Positions 57,619-64,000 of a stretch of 64,000 nt of DNA are shown in pieces; the stretch's first letter is position 1, and every line of letters starts with the position of its first letter. The DNA lies in assembly GCF_004217495.1 (NCBI RefSeq), contig NZ_SHLC01000001.1:310001-374000 (forward strand). The letters run 5' to 3'. A model generated the notes under the pieces. The model did not search any database. It was not told the DNA's origin and was given only the letters and a program-made list of their open reading frames with translations. This stretch comes from Microterricola gilva (lineage in GTDB: Bacteria > Actinomycetota > Actinomycetes > Actinomycetales > Microbacteriaceae). The translations under genes and the position numbers were made by a program.

Positions 57619-57756
57619 CTCACTGCCTGCTCCGACGGTCTGCGGCGCCGAACGGCCGGGCAACCCGTTCAGTGGCGAGCACCGCAGGGCGCGCCCATGG
57701 GTGCACCGGTGGGAGCAGGCTAAGCGGTGGTGAACGCTCATTTCACACCATGTCGT

Positions 57757-57775
57757 ATAGTATAGCCAATACTAT
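57757..57775 (+). promoter_or_regulatory. AT-rich inverted repeat upstream of the MFS gene
   Basis: ATAGTAT (57757-57763), a 5-base spacer, then ATACTAT (57769-57775) form a perfect 7-base inverted repeat 43 bases upstream of the transporter start. It is of the size and composition of GntR- or LacI-type operators and overlaps a plausible -10 region (TATAGT). Confidence 0.65.
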
Positions 57776-57818
57776 TGCGGGCCATGGGGGCGCGCTCGAA
57801 CAAAAGGGGTCATCAACA

Positions 57819-59135
57819 ATGACGTTGAAAACAGTGAGCGAGCCGCTCGCTTTGAACGCGGTCGGCAAACGACGATTCATCATCGGTGCCGGGCTGCTCA
57901 TGCTCGTGACGCTCGGCTACATGGACCGGATCAACTGGTCGGTGGCCGGTTCACACATCATGGCGGAGTTCGGTCTGACGACTGGTCAGTTCGGACTGCT
58001 GACGTCGGCATTCAGCTGGGCATACCTCGCAATGCTCATCCCCGTTGGCATGATGGCCGACAAGTGGGGCGCGCGGCTGATTCTGCCCATCAGCGTCGTC
58101 GTGTGGTCTGTTGGCGCCGGCTTCACCGGTGCCGCAGCTGGACTCGGCTCGCTGGTGGTCGCCCGGTTGATCCTCGGCGCGGGCGAGTCCCCAATGTACC
58201 CCGTCGGTAACTCGGTGATCTCGGATTGGGCGCCTCGTCAGGAGCGTGCGCGGTTCGTGGGAATGCTCAACTCCGGCGCCCTCTTCGGTCCCGCAGTCGG
58301 CGCGGTCGTAGCGGCCTACCTCATCTCCATCATCGGCTGGCGCGAGTCCTTCTTCATCCTTGGTGGAGTGGGAATCGTCTTCGGGCTGATCTGGGTCTTC
58401 ATCTACAACAAGCCGGAGAAGGCGAAGTGGCTGAGCCCGGCCGAGCGCGACATGATCGTTCGCGAGCGTGTTGATCCTCCGACGGACGGTGGTTTCGTCT
58501 TCTCCTCGATCCCGCTGACGCTGGCTCAGCTGCTCCGCAAGCACACCATGTGGAGTCTGCTCATCGCCCACGGCTGCGCCGCGTACACGAACTACCTCTT
58601 CTTGAGCTTCATGCCGCTCTACCTGGAGAACGAACGCGGTTTGGTCGGACTCGGATCCGGCTGGGTCACGGGCATCACCTACACCGTCGCCGCTTTCGGC
58701 AGTATCGCGATCGCCTACTTCAGCGACCGCCTCATCCCCACCGACCAGCTGAAGAACGGCGCCCGTCGCAAGCTGGTCGTCGCGACGATGCTGCTCGGCC
58801 TGCCGCTGATCGCGTTGCCCTTCATCACGGCTGTCCCGCTCATCGTCGTCACGATCGCGTGGGTGCTGATCATGATCACCTCGGCGATGACGTTGAACTA
58901 CGCGTTGGCCGGTGACCTGATCCAGGGCAATGCCGCGAAGGGTCGCGTCTTCGCGCTGGTCTCGGTCGGCGGCAATGTCTTCGGCCTGCTCGCACCGATT
59001 GTGACCGGCTACCTCGTCGACTTCACGGGTTCGTTCACCGTCCCGTTCATTCTGGCCGGGCTGCTCCTCGGATTCGGCGGCGCGATCACCTTCGCCTTCT
59101 CGCGTAAGTCGCTCGTCGACACCGTCGAGGCCTGA
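57819..59135 (+). CDS. MFS transporter, anion:cation symporter type
   Basis: 438 residues from the ATG at 57819 behind AAAAGGGG. It has twelve membrane helices. YMDRINWSVAGSHI in the first loop, GESPMYPVGNSVISDWAPRQERARFVG between helices 4 and 5 and FIYNKPEKAKWLSPAERDMI place it in the ACS family that imports sugar acids (hexuronate, glucarate, galactonate) with protons. The frame upstream to 57525 crosses tRNA-Ser and is not coding. It lies alone between two related terminators, next to a beta-galactosidase. Confidence 0.88.
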   Translation: MTLKTVSEPLALNAVGKRRFIIGAGLLMLVTLGYMDRINWSVAGSHIMAEFGLTTGQFGLLTSAFSWAYLAMLIPVGMMADKWGARLILPISVVVWSVGAGFTGAAAGLGSLVVARLILGAGESPMYPVGNSVISDWAPRQERARFVGMLNSGALFGPAVGAVVAAYLISIIGWRESFFILGGVGIVFGLIWVFIYNKPEKAKWLSPAERDMIVRERVDPPTDGGFVFSSIPLTLAQLLRKHTMWSLLIAHGCAAYTNYLFLSFMPLYLENERGLVGLGSGWVTGITYTVAAFGSIAIAYFSDRLIPTDQLKNGARRKLVVATMLLGLPLIALPFITAVPLIVVTIAWVLIMITSAMTLNYALAGDLIQGNAAKGRVFALVSVGGNVFGLLAPIVTGYLVDFTGSFTVPFILAGLLLGFGGAITFAFSRKSLVDTVEA

Positions 59136-59182
59136 TCACGGTCGACGTTCCGCGCCTGCGGTAGGCGCTGGACAGTCGCCAC

Positions 59183-59230
59183 AGAGGCCCCCTGGCGATC
59201 TCGCACCAGCAAGAACGCTAGGGGGCCTCT
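59183..59230 (+). terminator. Terminator after the MFS gene
   Basis: AGAGGCCCCCT (59183-59193) pairs with AGGGGGCCTCT (59220-59230). The loop shares TCGCAnCAGCnAGAACG with the tRNA-Ser terminator. Confidence 0.85.
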
Positions 59231-59402
59231 GCATTGCGGGATGACGGGATCGCCGTCGGCCCGACCGAGCAGGCTCCGCAAGCGCGGCAGAAACGGCGGC
59301 TGCGCGGCGGAAACGTCTGGCGCTGAAGTGCAGTTTCCACCGCGCCGCCGCCGCCGCGGGAAGCGCCGCCTCAGGTCGTTCGGCGATCACACCGCGACGG
59401 AG

Positions 59403-61097
59403 TCAACCGAGCCCGGGCGTGCCCGACAGCGAAACGGTCGCCTCGGTCAGTCCGTCGAGTTCGAGCACCGTCACCACATTCGCACCGACCCTGGTCGCCG
59501 GCCACGGCACGTAGAGCCGCGTCTGTGGTCCGCGATTCCAGTACCGACCGAGGCACAGCTCGTTGAACCAGACGTAGCCCTTCGCGCCGCCGGGGACCTC
59601 GAGATAGCCGTCGGCCTGCTCGGTTAGCTGCACCTCGGCCTGGTAGTACCGCATGCCGGCGACGGGCTCACCCGTGTTCGGACTCCAGGTGAGTTCGCGC
59701 AGTTCCGGAAGCGCGTGCGTCGACACCGTGTAGCCGTTGAGCCATTGCAGGCCCTGGCGCAGCCCGGTGAGGCCCTTGTGTTCGCCCAGCCGTGGCCCGT
59801 AGTTCACCCGCCCCATCGATTCGATGACGACCGACACGATGCTGCCGCCGGCGACCGGCGGAAGAATCGATGTATCGCCGTCACGATCCACGATCGCCAA
59901 CAGCTCGTCGTCGACGTACACGTGGGCGCGGTCACGCAGCCCGATCATCTCGAGGGGCAGAGCTTCACGCGGACCCGCAACGGGCACCTCATACCTCACG
60001 AGCCCATGGTCGATCCCGAGCTCTTCGAAGGTGGGGGCAACCGCGAAAGCCCCACGATCATCGAAGACGACCTCGGCGGTGCGGGTCAGCGGCACGGTCG
60101 CATCGGGCATGAGAGGGGGCAGCTCCGGCAGTTCACCCATCTCGGCTCCTCGTGCCGCGAGCACGTCGCGGAAGGCGCGGAACTTCGGAGTCGGCGCTCC
60201 GCGCTCATCGAGCGCTGAGTCGTAGTCGTAGCTGGTCACGGTCGGCCGGTACTCATCCGCGCCATTGTGATCGTGGTGGTTGGCTCCGGCCCCGACACCG
60301 AAGTTCGTTCCGCCATGTGCCATGTAGAGGTTGACGGAGCCGTCGGCATCCAGGATCTCGGCGAGTGACTCGGCGGCATCGTCCGCAGCCCGTGTCACAT
60401 GTTGCTGACCCCAGTGGTCGAACCAGCCGTTCCAGAACTCCATGCAGAACGGCGCATCGTCGGGGCGATACCGCGCCAGCGCGCCGAACGCCGCCGGCGC
60501 GTCTGAGCCGAAGTTCACCGTCGCCGGGATGCCGGGGATCATCCCAGCTGTGAGGCAGGCGTCCGTCCAGCCGTCGCTGGTGAACAGCGGCACGGTGATG
60601 CCGCGTTCGGCCAGCATGCGCGTCAGCTTGCCCAGGTAGACGGCATCGGATCCGAACGAGCCGTACTCGTTCTCGACCTGCACCATGAGCAGGCTCGGGT
60701 GCTCGGCGAAGGTGGGCACGACGGCGTCCAGATACCGCTCGACGGCATCCAGGAATTCCGGATGCCGCGTGCGCACGTGCTTGCCGACGCGGCCGGTCAG
60801 CCACGACGGCAGCCCGCCGTTGTCCCACTCCGCGCAGATGTACGGGCCGGGACGCACGATCGTGCGCAGTCCCTCGGCGTGAGCGCAGTCCAGGAACCGG
60901 GTGATCTCGTCGAGCCGCTGCCACTCGCCCTCGCGGGGCTCGTGCACGTTCCACGCGAGGTATGTCTCGACCGTGTTGAGGCCCATCGCCTTCAGCGATC
61001 GCATCAGATTGGGCCATTGCTCGGGAAGCGACCGGAAGTAGTGAACCGCGCCGGAGAGAACCGGTGACGGGGGTGAAGCCTGCTTCATGGTGTCCAT
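59403..61097 (-). CDS. Glycoside hydrolase family 35 beta-galactosidase
   Basis: 564 residues from MDTMKQASPP at 61097. An ATG three codons on is an alternative, and the frame is open to 61202 without family similarity. The GH35 pattern includes SGAVHYFRSLPEQWPNLMRSLKAMGLNTVETYLAWN, RPGPYICAEWDNGGLPSWL, the acid/base Glu144 in VQVENEYGSFG and nucleophile Glu220 in CMEFWNGWFDHWG. C-terminal beta-sandwich jelly rolls follow. No signal peptide is present, so it hydrolyses imported galactosides in the cytoplasm. It sits between the transporters and a ROK regulator. Confidence 0.93.
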   Translation of the reverse strand: MDTMKQASPPSPVLSGAVHYFRSLPEQWPNLMRSLKAMGLNTVETYLAWNVHEPREGEWQRLDEITRFLDCAHAEGLRTIVRPGPYICAEWDNGGLPSWLTGRVGKHVRTRHPEFLDAVERYLDAVVPTFAEHPSLLMVQVENEYGSFGSDAVYLGKLTRMLAERGITVPLFTSDGWTDACLTAGMIPGIPATVNFGSDAPAAFGALARYRPDDAPFCMEFWNGWFDHWGQQHVTRAADDAAESLAEILDADGSVNLYMAHGGTNFGVGAGANHHDHNGADEYRPTVTSYDYDSALDERGAPTPKFRAFRDVLAARGAEMGELPELPPLMPDATVPLTRTAEVVFDDRGAFAVAPTFEELGIDHGLVRYEVPVAGPREALPLEMIGLRDRAHVYVDDELLAIVDRDGDTSILPPVAGGSIVSVVIESMGRVNYGPRLGEHKGLTGLRQGLQWLNGYTVSTHALPELRELTWSPNTGEPVAGMRYYQAEVQLTEQADGYLEVPGGAKGYVWFNELCLGRYWNRGPQTRLYVPWPATRVGANVVTVLELDGLTEATVSLSGTPGLG

Positions 61098-61229
61098 TCG
61101 TTGTGCGCGGTCAGTGAGTGGCGATGGCAGCCGACGCGGCGAGGTGAAGGTGAGCGGCGGTCGGCACCTGCAGGTCATGCGGATGCCGGGCCGCAGGATC
61201 ACGTCGTGAATGCTGCCAGGCAGGTGCCG

Positions 61230-62414
61230 CTAATCCTGTTCGGTCTGCGTGTGGGCGAAGGGATTCGAGAACAGCATCTCCTCGAGTTCGTTGAGGGCCA
61301 GACGGAGCGCCCCCATTGCGGCTGCGCTCTCCCCGAGCGGCGAAAGAGCCACCCGTGGTTCAAAGACACACACCTGGGCGAGCCGCATGCGGATCGCGTC
61401 CGCTGCGATGTCACCGGCTACGACGACACCCCCGCCGACGACCACCACCTCGGGGTCGACGGTGATCACGAGTCCCTCGATGCCTGAAGCGAATTCATCG
61501 GCGAAGTCGGCGACTGCCTGGCCCGCGTCCGCCTCTCCGCGCTGCGCAGCCTCGAAGACCGTCAACGGGTCGATCCCCAGCATCCTCTCCTGTGACAGCG
61601 AATCGACGTCGACCCCGGTGAAGCTCACGAGCTTGCGATAGGCATCGATGAGCCGGTGACCCGACTGCGGCGGAATCTCACCCGCAGCTCCGTGATGCCC
61701 CAGCGGCGAGATGCCGTCGATGAGGTAGGCCGATCCGAGTCGCCGTCCCACGTGCAGGTACACGGCACTGCCGCTGCCCGCTGCTGCACCCTTCCAGAAC
61801 TCGGCGAGAGCAGCCGCACGCATGTCATTCGCTATCTGCACCGGGACGGGAAGGAACTCGCCGAGCATCTCGGAGATGTTGTGGCCCATCAGCTGGGGGA
61901 CCGTTGAGCGTACGATTCGACCGTCCGCTTGCGCGATGCCTACTGTCGCGGCGGCCGCCGCGAGAACCTGTCCGAATTCGCGGCCGGCCAGGTGCAGCGC
62001 CTCAGTGATCGCCGTGCGTGCGGCAGCGATGCGCTCTCGGGCGGTTGCGCCCTCTGCCACGGGATACTCCGCGCTCCCGATGACACTCCCGACCAAGTCA
62101 GAGACGAGCGCTCGCACCCAGTGCGGACCGAGATCAACCCCCACCACGCAGCCTGCCTGAGCGTCGAACCAGATCGTGCGCGCTGGGCGCCCAGCCTGTC
62201 GACGCCCGTCACCCGGGTTCGGGGCAGCTTCGGCCAACCACCCCTGAGCTATGAGCGCATCCACCACGTCTTCGGCGGTCGGACGCGAAATTCCCACGGC
62301 CTGGGCGATCTCGGTCACCGTGTAGCGCCCGTCACCGCAACCGTCGTCGGCCGCATTGACCTGAGCCGTATAGAGGAGCCGCATGACGGCAGCGACTTTC
62401 AACTTCCGCGGCAT
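61230..62414 (-). CDS. ROK family transcriptional regulator without the usual zinc cysteines
   Basis: 394 residues from MPRKLKVAAV (GGGGA upstream). A GTG at 62432 is an alternative. The N-terminal winged helix has YTVTEIAQAVGISRPTAEDVVDALIAQGWL. The ROK domain has VVGVDLGPHWVRALVSDL, with VYLHVGRRLGSAYLIDG where a glycine-rich hinge occurs. The region that normally holds CxCGxxGCxE reads LGHHGAAGEIPPQSGHR, so the zinc site is missing. It probably senses a sugar and controls the beta-galactosidase and ABC genes. It is divergent from the substrate-binding protein gene. Confidence 0.9.
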   Translation of the reverse strand: MPRKLKVAAVMRLLYTAQVNAADDGCGDGRYTVTEIAQAVGISRPTAEDVVDALIAQGWLAEAAPNPGDGRRQAGRPARTIWFDAQAGCVVGVDLGPHWVRALVSDLVGSVIGSAEYPVAEGATARERIAAARTAITEALHLAGREFGQVLAAAAATVGIAQADGRIVRSTVPQLMGHNISEMLGEFLPVPVQIANDMRAAALAEFWKGAAAGSGSAVYLHVGRRLGSAYLIDGISPLGHHGAAGEIPPQSGHRLIDAYRKLVSFTGVDVDSLSQERMLGIDPLTVFEAAQRGEADAGQAVADFADEFASGIEGLVITVDPEVVVVGGGVVVAGDIAADAIRMRLAQVCVFEPRVALSPLGESAAAMGALRLALNELEEMLFSNPFAHTQTEQD

Positions 62415-62572
62415 AGACGAGTCCCCGCACACACGGGGCCCATGCGGACACCCTTGACCGACATAAAGAATCTCATTTCTGAATCGCTCAAGCTCTCACG
62501 ATTCCCTAGAGACTAGCGGATGATCACCAGTTGACAACACCCGTTCTCCCTGCGAAGCTACCCGGACCAAGA

Positions 62573-62585
62573 CATTATGATAATG
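62573..62585 (+). promoter_or_regulatory. Odd palindrome in the ROK / ABC transporter divergent region
   Basis: CATTAT-G-ATAATG is a perfect inverted repeat with a one-base centre, 44 bases upstream of the binding-protein start and within an AT-rich stretch. TTGACA at 62531-62536 could be a -35 box, though the -10 is unclear. It is the best candidate for the ROK regulator's operator. Confidence 0.5.
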
Positions 62586-62628
62586 ATTTTGGTAATCCCG
62601 CACTCCCACACCAAGAAATGAGAATCCT

Positions 62629-63933
62629 GTGCGTACACAACGACGTAGAACGCAATACCTGGCATTGGGCATCGTCGCGGCGGCGGCCCTCGTGCTGACC
62701 GGCTGCACGGCGGGCGCGCCCTCAACCGGCTCGGAGGCTGACGGCGACGTCACGCTGACCTTCCTCGTCTCCGAATCCCCCAACCTCACCCCCGAGTACT
62801 GGGATGCCGCGATCGCCCGCGCATCGAAGGAGGTTCCCGGCGTCACGATCAAGAAGGTGGTTGGCGAGAACACTCCGGCCTACGCGCAGCAGCTGTTCGC
62901 CTCAGGGCAGGCGCCCGACATCTTCGCGGCCGGCATCGCGAACGGCCTCGCCCAGAAGGGCGAGCTCGCCGAGTACACCCGCGCTGAGCTCGAGGCGGCC
63001 GGCATCACCGACTTCACCTCTGGCACCATCAACGGCAAGTTCTACGGCATCCCTACGGGTGCCCAGGCCATCCCGCTCGTGTACTACAACAAGGACCTCT
63101 TCGCGAAGGCTGGCATCAGCGCGCCCCCGACGACGTACGCCGAGCTCGTTGAGGACGCTGCCGCGCTGAAGGCAGCCGGCATCGCCCCGTTCGAGATCGG
63201 CGGCGGCGGCGAGGACACCTGGGCGACCGTGCTCACGTTGAACTCGGTGGTCGCGGCGGATGTCCTCATCGAGGATCCGGCGTGGTTCCTCAAGCGTGAG
63301 AAGGACGAGGTGAAGTTCACCGATCCTGAGTTCGTCAGCTCTGCGGCAAAGGTCGCGAACCTCGTGAAGGATGGCTTCTCCGACCCCGACGGAATGACCC
63401 GCACCTATGCGGACCTCGAGCAGGCATTCCTCGACGGCAAGGCCGCGATGTACCCGATGGGCTCCTGGTTCACGGCGGCGGCGGACTCCAAGAACCTGAG
63501 CAACATCGGCGTCTTCGGCTGGCCGAGCGACGGCGGCAAGCCGGCGTTCCCGGTGGTGACGGGTGCGGGCATGAATGTGAACGCCAACTCGGAGAACGTC
63601 GATCTCGCCAAGAAGTGGGCGCTGGCGTTCCAGACCAACACCGAGAACCTGGACTCCACCGTGATCACGGATGGAGCGATCGTGACGGTGAAGGGGTACA
63701 CGGTCCCCGATGGCGTCGGTGCGCTCTACTCGCAGATGGTTGAGGCCTACAACGGGGCCGTCGACGCTGGTGCCACCGTTCCTGCCTGGGGCAACGTGAC
63801 GGGTGACGGTGCACTGCCGCCTGGATTCAACGACAAGATGGTTGCCGCCAACGTCGACCTGATGACGGGCAAGACGAGCCCAGAGGACTTCGCGAAGTAC
63901 CTCGACGAGCAGTACGCCGCAGCGCAGAAGTAG
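62629..63933 (+). CDS. ABC transporter sugar-binding lipoprotein (CUT1 type)
   Basis: 434 residues from a GTG. The signal peptide ends LVLTGC, a lipobox, so the mature protein is a membrane-anchored solute receptor. The bacterial extracellular solute-binding family 1 pattern is clear: FASGQAPDIFAAG, INGKFYGIPTGAQAIPLVYYNKDLFAKAG, DLEQAFLDGKAAMYPMGSWF. It should capture an oligosaccharide for the CUT1 permeases expected downstream, beyond the window. With GH35 and ROK it forms a galactoside-use cluster. Confidence 0.93.
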   Translation: MRTQRRRTQYLALGIVAAAALVLTGCTAGAPSTGSEADGDVTLTFLVSESPNLTPEYWDAAIARASKEVPGVTIKKVVGENTPAYAQQLFASGQAPDIFAAGIANGLAQKGELAEYTRAELEAAGITDFTSGTINGKFYGIPTGAQAIPLVYYNKDLFAKAGISAPPTTYAELVEDAAALKAAGIAPFEIGGGGEDTWATVLTLNSVVAADVLIEDPAWFLKREKDEVKFTDPEFVSSAAKVANLVKDGFSDPDGMTRTYADLEQAFLDGKAAMYPMGSWFTAAADSKNLSNIGVFGWPSDGGKPAFPVVTGAGMNVNANSENVDLAKKWALAFQTNTENLDSTVITDGAIVTVKGYTVPDGVGALYSQMVEAYNGAVDAGATVPAWGNVTGDGALPPGFNDKMVAANVDLMTGKTSPEDFAKYLDEQYAAAQK

Positions 63934-63947
63934 CCGCGGCTTCACAC

Positions 63948-63992
63948 GGGAAGGGGGCGGATTCCGACCACCGTCGGAGCCGTCCCCTTCCC
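63948..63992 (+). terminator. Hairpin after the substrate-binding protein gene
   Basis: GGGAAGGGGGCGG (63948-63960) pairs with CCGTCCCCTTCCC (63980-63992) with one mismatch, around an inner TTCCGAC/GTCGGAG stem. Partial termination here would give more binding protein than permease, as in many sugar ABC operons. Confidence 0.75.
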
Positions 63993-64000
63993 CCACGAGA

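Overview
The window is high-GC DNA from an actinobacterium, most likely a member of the Microbacteriaceae. The basis is the codon bias, the tight overlapping operons and several typical actinobacterial neighbourhoods: ftsH-folE-folP-folB-folK-DUF3180-PH-PH-Rossmann/DUF2520-panC-lysS, tilS-hpt-ftsH, clpC, radA, and paired M23 and NlpC/P60 secreted peptidases. No CRISPR array, complete insertion sequence or prophage was seen. The first gene (mdh) is cut by the left edge.

Layout. 1-2.3 kb: mdh (partial), proline iminopeptidase and a membrane zinc metallopeptidase. 2.4-22.5 kb: a surface-polysaccharide locus. It encodes a GT11 fucosyltransferase, a secreted GH16 glycanase, a Wzz-like protein, a TIM-barrel-like protein paired with a Gfo/Idh/MocA oxidoreductase, a GT2, an Alg14/Alg13-type split glycosyltransferase, a Wzx flippase, a Wzy polymerase, a CDP-alcohol phosphotransferase, a 1236-residue mosaic secreted protein, GDP-fucose synthesis (gmd, fcl), a TagD-like cytidylyltransferase and the priming sugar transferase. 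Together these suggest a Wzx/Wzy-exported, fucose-containing glycan. The cytidylyltransferase and CDP-alcohol transferase further suggest a phospho-alcohol decoration (inference). Two secreted proteins of the locus share a module that may bind the polymer.

22.5-28.3 kb: cold-shock gene, then a less GC-rich patch of hypothetical genes (one HEPN-like, one two-TM/coiled-coil, one possible Cys-His-Asp enzyme, two apparently frameshifted fragments), ending at three tRNA genes (Phe, Asp, Glu) on the minus strand. 28.6-31.9 kb: two peptidoglycan hydrolases and inorganic pyrophosphatase. 32-45 kb: tilS, hpt, ftsH, the folate operon, membrane PH proteins, panC, lysS and a 50-residue membrane protein. 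45-51 kb: DUF559 protein, cardiolipin synthase, pirin, two paralogous lipoproteins, and an XRE/DUF2975 pair with a palindromic operator-like site. 51-57.5 kb: clpC, a GNAT acetyltransferase, two hypotheticals, radA and tRNA-Ser. 57.8-64 kb: a carbohydrate cluster with an MFS transporter, GH35 beta-galactosidase, ROK regulator and ABC sugar-binding lipoprotein, which probably continues past the right edge.

Starts were chosen by eye from Shine-Dalgarno sites, overlaps and family length. All family assignments come from motif recognition, not database searches.
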